DNA of 64,000 bases, from assembly GCA_014155875.1 (NCBI GenBank), contig JACEFZ010017624.1:198501-262500 (forward strand). Direction: 5' to 3'. Origin of the DNA: Cepaea nemoralis (taxonomy: Eukaryota; Mollusca; Gastropoda; Stylommatophora; Helicidae). Positions within the stretch are counted from its first letter, which is position 1. Every line of letters begins with the position of its first letter. The notes beneath the pieces are model-generated. The model made no database searches and was not told the DNA's origin. It saw only the letters and a list, made by a program, of their open reading frames with translations. Shown piece after piece: positions 20,913 to 33,412 of this stretch. The position numbers and the translations under genes were made by a program.

Positions 20913-22216
20913 CTCTCCACAGTTCAACATTCTCTCTCCACAGTTCAACATTCTCTCTCCACAGTTCAACATTCTCTCTCCACAGTTCATCATTCTCTCT
21001 CCACAGTTCAACATTCTCTCTCCACAGTTCAACATTCTCTCTCCACAGTTCAACATTCTCTCTCCACAGCTCATCTTTCTCTCTCCACAGTTCAACTTTT
21101 TCTCTAAACATTTCAACTTTCTCTCTCCTCAGTTCAACATTCTCTCTCCACAGTTCAACTTTCTCTCTCCACAGTTCAACATTCTCTCTCCACAGCTCAT
21201 CTTTTTCTCTCCACAGTTCAACTTTTTCTCTAAACATTTCAACTTTCTCTCTCCTCAGTTCAACATTCTCTCTCCGCAGTTCATCTTTCTCTCTCCACAG
21301 TTCAACTTTTTCTCTAAACATTTCAACATTCTCTCTCATCAGTTCAACATTCTCTCTCCGCAGTTCAACTTTCTCTCTCCTCAGTTCAACTTTTTCTCTA
21401 AACATTTCAACATTCTCTCTCCTCAGTTCAACATTCTCTCTCCGCAGTTCATCTTTCTCTCTCCACAGTTCAACTTTTTCTCTAAACATTTCAACATTCT
21501 CTCTCCTCAGTTCAACATTCTCTCTCCGCAGTTCATGTTTCTCTCTCCACAGTTCAACTTTTTCTCTAAACATTTCAACATTCTCTCTCCTCAGTTCAAC
21601 ATTCTCTCTCCGCAGTTCATCTTTCTCTCTCCACAGTTCAACTTTTTCTCTAAACATTTGAACATTCTCTCTCCACAGTTCAACATTCTCTCTCCACAGT
21701 TCAACATTCTCTTTCCACAGTTCAACTTTTTCTCTAAACATTTCAACATTCTCTCTCCACAGTTCAACATTCTCTCTCCACAGTTCAACATTCTCTCTCC
21801 ACAGTTCAACTTTTTCTCTAAACATTTCAACATTCTCTCTCCACAGTTCAACATTCTCTCTCCACAGTTCAACATTCTCTTTCCACAGTTCAACATTCTC
21901 TTTCCACAGTTCAACATTCTCTCTCCACAGTTCAACATTCTCTTTCCACAGTTCAACATTCTCTTTCCACAGTTCAACATTCTCTCTCCGCAGTTCAACA
22001 TTCTCATTTCGACAGTTCAACATTCTCTTTCCACAGTTCAACATTCTCTTTCCACAGTTCAACATTCTCTCTCCGCAGTTCAACTTTCTCTCTCCTCAGT
22101 TCAACATTCTCTCTCCACAGCTCACCTTTCTCTCTCCACAGTTCAACATTCTCTCTCCACAGCTCACCTTTCTCTCTCCACAGTTCAACATTCTCTCTCC
22201 ACAGTTCAACATTCCC
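20913..22216. repeat. 21-bp minisatellite, about 62 units
   Basis: Units of the type ttctctctccacagttcaaca vary at a few sites (tcctcag, ccgcag, tttcc). A regular variant, tttttctctaaacatttcaa, recurs every few units at 21100-21830, giving a higher-order pattern. Because 21 is divisible by three, both strands stay open for over 400 codons (heptads LSPQFNI and ENVELWR). The open frames are by-products of the array. Confidence 0.9.
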
Positions 22217-22302
22217 CACATAGCTAAGGTCGCTAAAGATATGACGGCTTCGGAGTGATTTCGGTGAGGGCCTATGGCTCTATGGGGAATAAGGGGCGAA
22301 GC

Positions 22303-25300
22303 TCGAAGTATTTAGACCCAGACACGTATCTTATTGAAGTGTGTACACACAGACACGTATCTTATTGAAGTGTGTACACACAGACACGTATCTTATTGAA
22401 GTGTGTACATACAGACACGTATCTTATTGAAGTGTGTACACACAGACACGTATCTTATTGAAGTGTGTAGACCCAGACACGTATCTTATTGAAGTGTGTA
22501 CACACAGACAAGTATCTTATTGAAGTGTGTACACACAGACACGTATCTTATTGAAGTGTGTACACACAGACAAGTATCTTATTGAAGTGTGTACACACAG
22601 ACACGTATCTTATTGAAGTGTGTACACACAGACAAGTATTTTATTGAAGTGTGTACACACAGACAAGTATCTTATTGAAGTGTGTACACACAGACACGTA
22701 TCTTATTGAAGTGTGTACACACAGACAAGTATCTTATTGAAGTGTGTACACACAGACAAGTATCTTATTGAAGTGTGTACACACAGACACGTATCTTATT
22801 GAAGTGTGTACACACAGACATGTATCTTATTGAAGTGTGTAGACCCAGACACGTATCTTATTGAAGTGTGTACACACAGACAAGTATCTTATTGAAGTGT
22901 GTACACACAGACAAGTATCTTATTGAAGTGTGTACACACAGACACGTATCTTATTGAAATTTGTACACACAGACAAGTATCTTATTGAAGTGTGTACACA
23001 CAGACACGAATCTTATTGAAGTTTGTAGACCCAGACACGTATCTTATTGAAGTGTGTAACACACAGACAAGTATCTTATTGAAGTGTGTAACACACATGA
23101 CAAGTATCTTATTGAAGTGTGTACACACAGATAAGTATCTTGTCTGTGTGTACACACAGACATAAGTATCTTATTGAAGTGTGTACACACAGACAAGTAT
23201 CTTATTGAAGTGTGTACACACAGACACGTATCTTATTGAAGTGTGTACACACAGACACGTATCTTATTGAAGTGTGTACACCCAGACACGTATCTTATTG
23301 AAGTGTGTACACACAGACACGTATCTTATTGAAGTGTGTACACACAGACACGTATCTTATTGAAGTGTGTACACCCAGACACGTATCTTATTGAAGTGTG
23401 TACACACAGACAAGTATCTTATTGAAGTGTGTACACACAGACAAGTATCTTATTGAAGTGTGTACACACAGACACGTATCTTATTGAAGTGTGTACACAC
23501 AGACAAGTATCTTATTGAAGTGTGTACACACAGACACGTATCTTATTGAAGTGTGTACACACAGACAAGTATCTTATTGAAGTGTGTAGACACAGACAAG
23601 TATCTTATTGAAGTGTGTAGACCCAGACAAGTATCTTATTGAAGTGTGTACACCAGACAAGTATCTTATTGAAGTGTGTACACACAGACACGTATCTTAT
23701 TGAAGTGTGTACACACAGACACGTATCTTATTGAAGGTGTGATACACACAGACACGTATCTTATTGAAGTGTGTACACACAGACAAGTATCTTATTGAAG
23801 TGTGTACACACAGACACGTATGCGTATTGAGTGTGTAGACACACAGACAAGTATCTTATTGAAGTGTGTACACACAGACAAGTATCTTATTGAAGTGTGT
23901 AGCACACCAGGACACGTATCTTATTGAAGTGTGTACACAACAGACAAGTATCTTAGTGAAGTGTGTAGACCACAGACACGTATCTTATTGAAGTGTGTAC
24001 ACACAGACACGTATCTTATTGAAGTGTGTACACACAGACAAGTATCTTATTGAAGTGTGTACACACAGACACGTATCTTATTGAAGTATGTAACACACAG
24101 ACACGTATCTTATTGAAGTGTGTAGACCCAGACACGTATCTTATTGAAGTGTGTACACACAGACAAGTATCTTATTGAAGTGTGTACACACAGACACGTA
24201 TCTTATTGAAGTGTGTAGACCAGAACACGTATCTATTGAAGTAGTGTAGACCAGACACGTATCTTATTGAAGTGTGTACACCCAGACAAGTATCTTATTG
24301 AAGTGTGTACACACAGACACGTATCTTATTGAAGTGTGTTACACACAGACACGTATCTTATTGAAGTGTGTAGACCCCAGACAAGTATCTTATTGGAAGT
24401 GTGTACACACAGACCAGTATCTTATTGAAGTGTGTACACACAGGACACGTATCTTATTGAGCAGTGTGTAGACCCAGACACGTATCTTATTGAAGTGTGT
24501 ACACACAGACAAGTATCTTATTGAAGTGTGTACACACAGACACGTATCTTATTGAAGTGTGTAGACCAGACACGTATCTTATTGAAGTGTGTAGACAACC
24601 AGACAAGTATCTATTGAAGTGTGTACACACAGACAACGTATCTTATTGAAGTGTGTAGACCCAGACAAGTATCTTATTGAAGTGTGTAGACCCAGACAAG
24701 TATCTTATTGAAGTGTGTCGACCCAGACACGTATCTTATTGAAGTGTGTAGACCCAGACAAGTATCTTATTGAAGTGTGTAGACACAGACACGTATCTTA
24801 TTGAAGTGTGTACACACAGACACGTATCTTATTGAAGTGTGTAGACCCAGACAAGTATCTTATTGAAGTGTGTAGACCCAGACACGTATCTTATTGAAGT
24901 GTGTAGACCCAGACACGTATCTTATTGAAGTGTGTAGACCCAGACAAGTATCTTATTGAAGTGTGTAGACCCAGACACGTATCTTATTGAAGTGTGTAGA
25001 CCAGACACGTATCTTATTGAAGTGTGTAGACACAGACACGTATCTTATTGAAGTGTGTAGACACAGACACGTATCTTATTGAAGTGTGTAGACCCAGACA
25101 CGTATCTTATTGAAGTGTGTAGACCCAGACACGTATCTTATTGAAGTGTGTACACACAGACAAGTATCTTATTGAAGTGTGTACACACAGACACGTATCT
25201 TATTGAAGTGTGTAGACCCAGACACGTATCTTATTGAAGTGTGTACACACAGACAAGTATCTTATTGAAGTGTGTACACACAGACACATATCTTATTGAA

Positions 25301-27428
25301 GTGTGTACACACAGACACGTATCTTATTGAAGGGTGTAGACCCAGACACGTATCTTATTGAAGTGTGTACACACAGACAAGTATCTTATTGAAGTGTGTA
25401 GACCCAGACAAGTATCTTATTGAAGTGTGTAGACCCAGACAAGTATCTTATTGAAGTATTTAGACCCAGACACGTATCTTATTGAAGTGTGTACACACAG
25501 ACACGTATCTTATTGAAGTGTGTAGACCCAGACACGTATCTTATTGAAGTGTGTACACACAGACACGTATCTTATTGAAGTGTGTAGACCCAGACAAGTA
25601 TCTTATTGAAGTGTGTAGACCCAGACAAGTATCTTATTGAAGTATTTAGACCCAGATACGTATCTTATTGAAGTGTGTACACACAGACACGTATCTTATT
25701 GAAGTGTGTAGACCCAGACACGTATCTTATTGAAGTGTTTAAACACAGACATGTATCTTATTGAAGTGTGTAGACCCAGACACGTATCTTATTGAAGTGT
25801 GTAGACACAGACACGTATCTTATTGAAGTGTGTACACACAGACACGTATCTTATTGAAGTGTGTAGACCCAGACAAGTATCTTATTGAAGTGTATACACA
25901 CACACGTATCTTATTGAAGTGTGTAGACCCAGACAAGTATCTTATTGAAGTGTGTACACACAGACACGTATCTTATTTAAGTGTGTAGACCCAGACAAGT
26001 ATCTTATTGAAGTGTGTAGACCCGGACACGTACTTATTGAAGTGTGTAGACCCAGACAAGTATCTTATTGAAGTGTGTAGACCCAGACAAGTATCTTATT
26101 GAAGTGTGTACACACAGACACGTATCTTATTGAAGTGTGTAGACCCGGACACGTATCTTATTGAAGTGTGTAGACCCAGACAAGTATCTTATTGAAGTGT
26201 GTAGACCCAGACAAGTATCTTATTGAAGTGTGTAGACCCGGACTCGTATCTTATTGAAGTATGTAGACCCAGACAAGTATCTTATTGAAGTGTGTAGACC
26301 CAGACACGTATCATATTGAAGTGTGTAGACCAAGACACGTATCTTATTGAAGTGTGTAGACCCGGACAAGTATCTTATTGAAGTGTGTAGACCCAGACAA
26401 GTATCTAATTGAAGTGTGTAGCCCCGGACACGTATCTTATTGAAGTGTGTAGACCCAGACAAGTATCTTATTGAAGTGTGTAGACCCAGACAAGTATCTT
26501 ATTGAAGTGTGTAGACCCGGACACGTATCTTATTGAAGTGTGTAGACCCAGACAAGTATCTTATTGAAGTGTGTAGACCCAGACAAGTATCTTATTGAAG
26601 TGTGTAGACCCGGACACGTATCTTTTTGAAGTGTGTAGACCCAGACAAGTATCTTATTGAAGTGTGTAGACCCAGACAAGTATCTTATTGAAGTGTGTAG
26701 ACCCGGACACGTATCTTATTGAAGTGTGTAGACCCAGACAAGTATCTTATTGAAGTGTGTAGACCCAGACAAGTATCTTATTGAAGTGTGTAGACCCGGA
26801 CACGTATCTTATTGAAGTGTGTAGACCCTGACACGTATCTTATTGAAGTGTGTAGACCCAGACAAGTATCTTATTGAAGTGTGTAGACCCAGACAAGTAT
26901 CTTATTGAAGTGTGTAGACCCGGACACGTATCTTATTGAAGTGTGTAGACCCAGACAAGTATCTTATTGAAGTGTGTAGACCCAGACACGTATCTTATTG
27001 AAGTGTGTAGACTCAGACACGTATCTAATTGAAGTATGTAGACCCAGACACGTATCTTATTGAAGTGTGTAGACCCAGACAAGTATCTTATTGAAGTGTG
27101 TAGACCCAGACACGTATCTTATTGTAGCGTGTAGACCCAGACACGTATCTTATTGAAGTGTGTAGACCCAGACACGTATCTTATTGAAGTGTGTAGACCA
27201 AGACACGTATCTTATTGAAGTGTGTAGACAGAGACACGTATCTTATTGAAGTGTGTAGACCCAGTGTAGACCCAGACACGTATCTTATTAAAGTGTGTAG
27301 ACCCAGTGTAGACCCAGACACGTATCTTATTGAAGTGTGTAGAACCAGACACGTATCTTATTGAAGTATGTAGACACAGACACGTATATTATTGAAGTGT
27401 GTAGACCCAGACACGTATCTTATTGAAA
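22303..27428. repeat. 31-bp satellite array, about 165 units
   Basis: The unit is gacacgtatcttattgaagt plus gtgtacacaca or gtgtagaccca. Three variant positions (acacaca/agaccca, caC/caA before gtatc, ccAg/ccGg) define subtypes. The acacaca type dominates 22.3-23.6 kb and the agaccca type dominates after 24.6 kb. At about 26.4-26.95 kb three units form a 93-bp higher-order repeat. Units at 23.7-24.6 kb carry many single-base indels. Confidence 0.95.
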
Positions 27429-27780
27429 GAAAGAAAGTACAGGTCCCGCTTACACATCACGGTGCGGATTGGGCATAATCGTCGCTCGTTGGGATGGGGT
27501 GTAGGTTTTCGGGGTTAGGGGTGGGGGTAATATCCTTAATATCACTACGGCCGTATTTCCTTCCAGCGACATTGTCTGCTTCTCATCTCTGGCTGGTTCG
27601 ACGTGGGAACTTGTCTTATTTAGTAATCACTACTTCTATTACATATTACCAGGTCATGCCGGCTTTTGATGCATGGAGGCAGTTTCGCAATCACGACATA
27701 CCGGGCTCGATGTCAGCTGAAGGAGGTTGGGGAGTAGATGGCCGTGCATTTTTACTGTTAGCTTCGCTCGCTTTTAACTC
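27429..27780. other. Intergenic, no gene recognised
   Basis: Unique-looking sequence after the satellite. A 110-codon plus-strand frame from about 27494 shows no recognisable domain. Confidence 0.4.
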
Positions 27781-28195
27781 AAGCGTAATCCATACACGTG
27801 CTACTAATTCTAGTTCACTGGACTGATGTTTGCATGTAGATTACTTTCTCTATTACTAGCGTCCCTCGCCATCAGGCGACCCACTCCGACTTCTGAGGTA
27901 CTTGCAATTTACATCCTCAAGTCAAAGACGAGAAGTCAATATTTTAGTCCAACTGACAGGTGTAGGGGTTAAAACCGCTACTTCGGCATCAGCGCACGGG
28001 AATGTTTAAGAACAAACGGTTTTATCCAATTGGCAATTCTGAGCTCCATTATGCGTTGATTTTCACAATGGTTAGAGCATCGGCACGTTCAGAAAACAAT
28101 GGCAAAATACTGAACGAAATATTCCTTACACAATTACAAATAGCCAGTAAGTGCCGGGTTTGACTGCGAGAGCCTGTAAATGACACACAACTAAC
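27770..28195. mobile_element. SINE family 3 (minus) and SINE core copy (plus)
   Basis: At 27770-27985 the family 3 body is read in minus orientation (cgctcgcttttaactcaag, ccctcgccatcaggcgaccc, gacgagaagtcaatatttta). At 28070-28195 a plus-strand core (cagaaaacaatggcaaaata) and tail variant (gagcctgtaaatgacacaca) follow. Confidence 0.6.
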
Positions 28196-28589
28196 CTGCA
28201 TACCCTGTCATCTGAACTGTCATATTGTTGTTGTTGTAAAGTTCAGTACAAATTTCAAATAGAGATACAACAAAGAATATGCTTCCATGGCAACCCCCAC
28301 GAAGCTGAAAAATGATTGTCATAGTCTTTAAGTACAAGTATCTACTAAAGGACGCACTTTACCAGCAATTACTTTAGATCAAAACTCTGCAGGAAAAGTG
28401 CGTGTATTTTTGTCTCATCAATTTATTGCGACACTGTAATCTGTCTGACTGTGTTTTGTTTTGTTGTTTGGTTTTATTTTAACATTTGAAATATATCGGG
28501 TGTTGGAATTTTTATGTGAAGCTTAATGTGCAAGGCAACTGTAACATGATACCAACATTTCCGGTCTTCCGTAATGATATGTGGGCGCG

Positions 28590-28590
<1 letters not shown>
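28196..28590. other. Intergenic, no gene recognised
   Basis: AT-rich sequence with a short gttgttgttg run at 28226. Nothing coding is apparent. Confidence 0.4.
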
Positions 28591-28666
<76 letters not shown>

Positions 28667-29257
28667 GCAGGATTACATATTTATATGATGTTTGCAAGTG
28701 TTTTAATTTAAATCTTTCCATAACACACACACATACACACACACACTCATACGCACACACATACACTCAATCACACACTTACACTAATACATACACACAC
28801 ACTCTCTCACACACTCTTTCTCTAACATACACAACCACATACACACTCTTACACACATACTTACACACTCACACACATACACACAATCACACACTAATGC
28901 TCACACACACAATATCACACACTTACACTCGCATACACACACACTCACATACTCACACAGTCACACACTCATACTCACACACAATATCGCACACTTACAC
29001 TCACATACATACACACTCTCACACACACTCTTTCTTCACATACACAATCACATACCATCTCTCGCACACACGCTCACACATATACTCACACACTTACATA
29101 CACGCACACAATCACACACTCATACTCACACACACAATATCACACACTTACACTCTCATACACACACAACCACGTACACAATCACACTCACACACACTCA
29201 TATACATACTCATACACATTCACTCACACACACGCGCGCGAGCGCTCACACACACAT

Positions 29258-29310
<53 letters not shown>
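28591..29310. repeat. (GTCT)n array, then CA-rich degenerate repeat and (CA)n
   Basis: A clean GTCT array covers 28591-28668. From 28722 the sequence is CA-rich with recurring cacacactcatactcacac-like words and closes with a pure CA run at 29265-29308. The plus-strand open frame rich in His and Thr is a repeat artefact. Confidence 0.9.
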
Positions 29311-29311
<1 letters not shown>

Positions 29312-29574
29312 ATGCAAGAAAAGATTTTCACAGATACATGTTGTCAATCCGAATTCATGTTTGATAGTCGAGCCACTGTTTTCTTGCATCAACCGCCTCA
29401 AGCGTGAGAAGGTGGCAGTTCGAGTCTAGCACTGGGCGAATAGTTCTAGAATTTAAAATACACAATAAGAAAGACAGACTTCTACCTCTGCCCCTGATAC
29501 CCAGGTCAGTTTGGTCCCCTGGCTTTGAACCCCCGCGCCATCCACGCACATGCTCCCGCTACTACCGGCTGCTA

Positions 29575-29725
29575 CTACTAATGAGCGCACTGGACTGATG
29601 TTAGTGTGAGAGTCAGCTGTCCCTATTACCTGTGTCCCTCGCCAGCTAGCGAACCCACTCCGACTTCTGAGGTACTTGTAATTGACGCCCCCAAGTCAAG
29701 GACGAGAAGACAACAACTAAGTCTC
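29575..29725 (-). mobile_element. SINE family 3 fragment
   Basis: Minus orientation body: gcgcactggactgatgttag, ccctcgccagc, cgaacccactccgacttctg, caagtcaaggacgagaag. Confidence 0.6.
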
Positions 29726-29741
29726 GCTGATCGGCAAAAGA

Positions 29742-29838
29742 ATGGGGGACACCCATCTTATATTTCATGCGATGATGGGGGACACCCGTCTTATATTTCA
29801 TGCGATGATGGGGGACACCTGTCTTATATTTCATGCGA
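29742..29838 (+). repeat. 31-bp tandem repeat, three units
   Basis: Three nearly identical units of gatgggggacacccgtctta plus tatttcatgc. They differ by one or two bases. Confidence 0.85.
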
Positions 29839-29839
29839 G

Positions 29840-30319
29840 ATGTATCTCCCAGGGCAGTTTCTTGCTATGAGTCTGTCACGTGATAACGCCATCACGTGCT
29901 GTTGACCTGGGTGCAGGGTGACATGGGTAGCCGAACTTTCCCTCACTTAGCGAGACGACGAACGCACGATCGACCACTCGTACGACAGAGCTCATGACAT
30001 TATCAGGCGCACCTCCTTACCAACTCCGCTAACGCGGCCGCCGTACCCACCTATGACAACTTACACATCCCGAAGTTCCTTGGTTTCTAGACGAACTCAA
30101 CTGATGATATTTCTTAATGCCATCGTCTCTGTTTATTACTGATGAAGGCTAGTCTCCTCGGCTCCCTGTGTTTTATTAAGTTCTGTAAATCTGCATTACT
30201 TTGTGTTATTTTATATTGTTTACTCTGTCCATCCAGCATCATTTCTCTCGCTCGGCTTCTCCTCTTTTTTCAATGACTTTCCAGTTGTCACGGTATTTTC
30301 CATTGCCCGTCCTCTCATC
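29840..30319. other. Intergenic, no gene recognised
   Basis: No coding signal or repeat family match that I can support. Confidence 0.4.
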
Positions 30320-30463
30320 GCCGGCTTCCTGACCAAGAGGTTAGCGACTTTTCTCCGTAATCTCGTATACTCTCGTAAGTAACGCGACGACGGTGAGAAT
30401 CAGCAGTGGTTCGAATCGCGTCGGTAACTTACGGGGTATGTGAACCGGCCGCTCAGAAAACAA
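30320..30463 (+). mobile_element. SINE family 2, 3' part missing
   Basis: The head is intact (gccggcttcctgaccaagag, box B ggttcgaatc near 30410) but the sequence stops at gctcagaaaacaa. There it joins a LINE RT fragment instead of continuing into the core and tail. Confidence 0.65.
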
Positions 30464-30640
30464 CCGATCTGTTCATTGTCTGCAATCAAGACTGTATCAG
30501 CTGCATATCTAATGTTATTGATGCATCGTCCCCCAATGTTGATTCCCTCCATGTCTTCTATATTTCTGACAATATTTTCACTGTACAGGGAAAACAGGTC
30601 TGGCGGCATTTACACATCCCTGTCTCTTGTATATCAATCA
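30464..30640 (-). pseudogene. LINE reverse transcriptase fragment (palm)
   Basis: On the minus strand, after an RQGC remnant and a frame change, it reads PPDLFSLYSENIVRNIEDME and INNIRYAADTVLIADNEQ. That is the RT palm with the catalytic YADD changed to YAAD, so it is dead. The fragment ends at the SINE at 30463. Confidence 0.8.
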
Positions 30641-30644
30641 ATCA

Positions 30645-31085
30645 ATCATGTGCCATGCCGGAAAGCGTGGGCGGTCATGATTCGCCATCTCACTCGATCA
30701 CCAGAGTCGTGGATCAGCTCAGTGTTCCTGTCTCGTCCATGCCATGTGGCCAAGCCATCCAGGTATTTTCCTCTCGGTCTTCCTCTTGGTCTGTTCCCTT
30801 CGATCTTGCCAGCTGTCACTAAGTTCTCCAGTCCATTTCTTCTCATAACATGTCCAAAAAATTTTGACTGTCTACGTCTAATTTCTCTAATCAATCTACG
30901 ATTTTCATTTGTCTCTTGTAGTACTTGGTCATTGGTTTTTCTATCTGTCCATGGTATTCTTTGCATTTTCCTCAGAAACCACATTTCTGCAGCCATCAGA
31001 TGTTTTTCAGCTTGACTGCACATTGTCCAAGTTTCACATCCATACAAAAGAACAGGCTCTATGTATCCCCTCAACACTCTTGTAT
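30645..31085 (-). pseudogene. LINE C 3' coding end, copy 2
   Basis: An open frame of about 140 codons encodes the post-RT region: VLLYGCETWTM, then FLRKMQRIPWTDRKTNDQVL, FFGHVMRRNGLENLV, RPRGRPRGKYLDGLATWHGR. The GCETWT and RPRGRPR blocks are typical of C-terminal regions of RTE-like non-LTR RTs. It is followed on the minus strand by a short (GATT)n tail at 30637-30650. The homologous end at 19.15-19.56 kb carries a CAT array instead. Confidence 0.8.
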
Positions 31086-31585
31086 ATGTATGTATATTAT
31101 TACATCACCCAAGGAGTTGCACTGGGCTAGCTGACTGAGAATATTCTTCCAACCATTGCCCATTAACCGGTTGGCATTGTGCGCTAGGAGACTCGTTTTA
31201 CTCAGAATTATCCACAATTTCTAGGGTACAACTGTTCGGAAAGTGACAGCTGTCTGGTTAAAACAACGAATAATCAAATGGCTGGGCGTCCAGATCATAC
31301 TTTCAATAAATAACTGGTGGTTTCAATGGGAGGTAATAAACCAGGTTATGGCTTCCAGTTGCTGCAACATGCTCAAGGGAGGTAATGAAAGAAAATAGTC
31401 ATAGGAACTCAAAATCATGTTTACGAGTGTCATGGCGCGTTTTGGTTGTTTTACAACAATGCTTGTTCTCGGACGCTGTGATCATAGAGGTCATAAAAAG
31501 ATGTAATTAGCTGGAAGGATACATTTCTTGTTTATGTTTATGGCGTTCGTATGAGCTTCAAGTAAGGGACAATATTATTAATGAG
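31086..31585. other. Intergenic, no gene recognised
   Basis: Unique-looking sequence. A gggaggtaat word occurs twice (31327 and 31377) but no array or gene is evident. Confidence 0.4.
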
Positions 31586-31587
31586 CT

Positions 31588-31815
31588 CCGTGGGACCTTC
31601 CGTGGTGAAGTGGTGAAGTCGTTTGGCTCATGCTCCGAAGGTTATGGGTTCGATTCTGCGTCGCGTCCTTCGGTTCACGAGTGAAATTTTCGGAGACTCC
31701 TGTGGATCGTCGCTAGAGCTAAGGAGTTCGTGCGTTGTGCGAAGCTTTCCGCGCTGCAGAAAGAGACCGAGCCATATGGGAATGAAGTCGACCCTGTCGA
31801 CTTTTAAGCGACTTT
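31588..31815 (+). mobile_element. SINE family 1
   Basis: Head with tggtgaagtgg (box A), gggttcgattct (box B near 31646), the body with gagactcctgtgg and gagccatatggga, and the end gtcgacttttaagcgac. Confidence 0.75.
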
Positions 31816-31959
31816 TTTCTGTCTGTCTGTCTGCCTGTCTGTCTCTCTATTTCTCTCAGCTGGCGCTTAATCGTTAACCACAGTCAAGGTATATTTAACC
31901 CATGTCTCGCTGACACACACCTGTACGTTCACACATGCGTTAAATATACTCCTGTCGCA

Positions 31960-32190
31960 GTTCCGTGGCGAAGGAGTTACAGATACACTTTGTAATCCTA
32001 CATACCGGTTTCGAAACGGACAGTCTCGAAGCAGACCGCCTTACGTTGGTTTTCATACAAGGGTATGAGTAATGGTTGTTCATAAAGCAATGGCAAACTA
32101 CTGAAAGTAAACATTCCCAGGCATCACAAGCGGCCAACAATGCTGGCGTTGGCTGCGACGTCCTGTAAATGACATGCAAATAAGGTTTAT
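31960..32190 (+). mobile_element. SINE with family 4-like head and shared core
   Basis: The head has gtggcgaaggagtta and ggtttcgaaac. The core agcaatggcaaactactga lies near 32084. The tail ctgcgacgtcctgtaaatga ends in catgcaaata. Confidence 0.65.
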
Positions 32191-32224
32191 GCTTCTCTCT
32201 CGTTGGACTTCAATATGTACCTTT

Positions 32225-32425
32225 CGCTAGATAGCAATGGGAAACTTTTTCCACATCCCATTTCAGGACATCGCTGACAACACCAGTTGTTATTGATGTC
32301 TTGGCAAGTTTATGTTCAATAGTTTCCCATTGAAAGCTTTCAATGGCAAACTACTGAGTATAACATTCTCTAGGAATTCAAGGCGAGATTGGAGTTGATC
32401 GCATGTTTTGCTAAGATAGGAACCT
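32225..32425. mobile_element. SINE core fragments, both orientations
   Basis: A minus-strand tail and core (catttcaggacatcgctgac, caatagtttcccattg) is followed at 32340 by a plus-strand core (caatggcaaactactgag) and tail (gagttgatcgcatg). Confidence 0.5.
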
Positions 32426-32429
32426 TGAG

Positions 32430-33215
32430 TTAAGTTCAGAAATGGAAGGTTGTAGTGAATAGAGTGCGTGTGATTGACAGAATGAGAACCACTGAGTTAG
32501 CGACGCATGAACCAATCTCTAAGTACGGATTAGACAGCAGGGCACAGTTGGGGACCGGTCACGTTCTTATCTGGTGCGACCTGGTCGGCGCGTGTAGATA
32601 AGGCATTTAGTCACATTACCATCTGACAGGCAGGCGTGGTGACGACATTGAAGCTGTGAATAAATTATGATGACCACTGGCTCTGGCTTTAACGTTCTCT
32701 TTGCAGTCGTTTTTTGTGTCATTAATTTGAAGTTGTATAGCGGGTCTTTGATGGTTATTTCAATGGATTACGTCTTATCTGTCTCTTATCCACGACCGGT
32801 TCATTTATACAACATTAGTAGTTTTTCTTTTCTGTTTAATTCATTCGACGTGATAGATAACCCTTTATTTGAATTGTCATGGAGGCGGAATGGCTCCAGT
32901 CTAAGACATCCACCTCTAACTTGGTAAAACATGGTTAGATTCAGGGAATGGTCGGCATGAATTTGTACCCAATGAGACAACAGTGTACTACCCCTCCCTG
33001 ATATTCGGGAAGTGGAGCGGACGTCTAGACTTCTCGGATAAGGCGAAAATTTTACACCAAGCCTTCCTGTCATTTGCCCTCTCCTGCATCTCCCCCTCTT
33101 CCCCTCCTCCCTATGTCCTCCCCATGTTATTCAATTCTTTCTTTAATTCTCATAGAAGAGAATGAGGAGGAGTTGGTAAAATAATAGGCTGTTCATGAGC
33201 AAGAGATAAAGGAAA
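32430..33215. other. Intergenic, no gene recognised
   Basis: I see no convincing coding region. Frames of 60 to 90 codons lack recognisable motifs. Confidence 0.4.
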
Positions 33216-33218
33216 AAT

Positions 33219-33260
<42 letters not shown>
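33219..33260. repeat. (ATG)n microsatellite
   Basis: Fourteen units of ATG/GAT, followed by a degraded continuation to about 33325. Confidence 0.9.
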
Positions 33261-33412
33261 GCAATAATGATGGTACAGATGATAGTAATGATGATCGTGA
33301 TTATGATGATGGGATGACGATGGTTACAGAAAATGAACGAACGTACGAATCCTATATTACAACGGGTTGAGAAGTAGGCACGTAGTCCCGTCTTACATTT
33401 CGCCCGTTGTTC

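Noticed and set aside
20812..22227. 471-codon plus-strand and 409-codon minus-strand open frames
   Set aside because: Both arise from stop-free 21-bp tandem units; the only protein homology is the short LINE fragment at the start.
22303..27428. Regular short repeats reminiscent of a CRISPR array
   Set aside because: Units are directly abutting 31-bp monomers without unique spacers, and the context is a eukaryotic genome.
28486..29364. 292-codon plus-strand frame rich in His and Thr
   Set aside because: It is the translation of (GTCT)n and CA-rich repeat.
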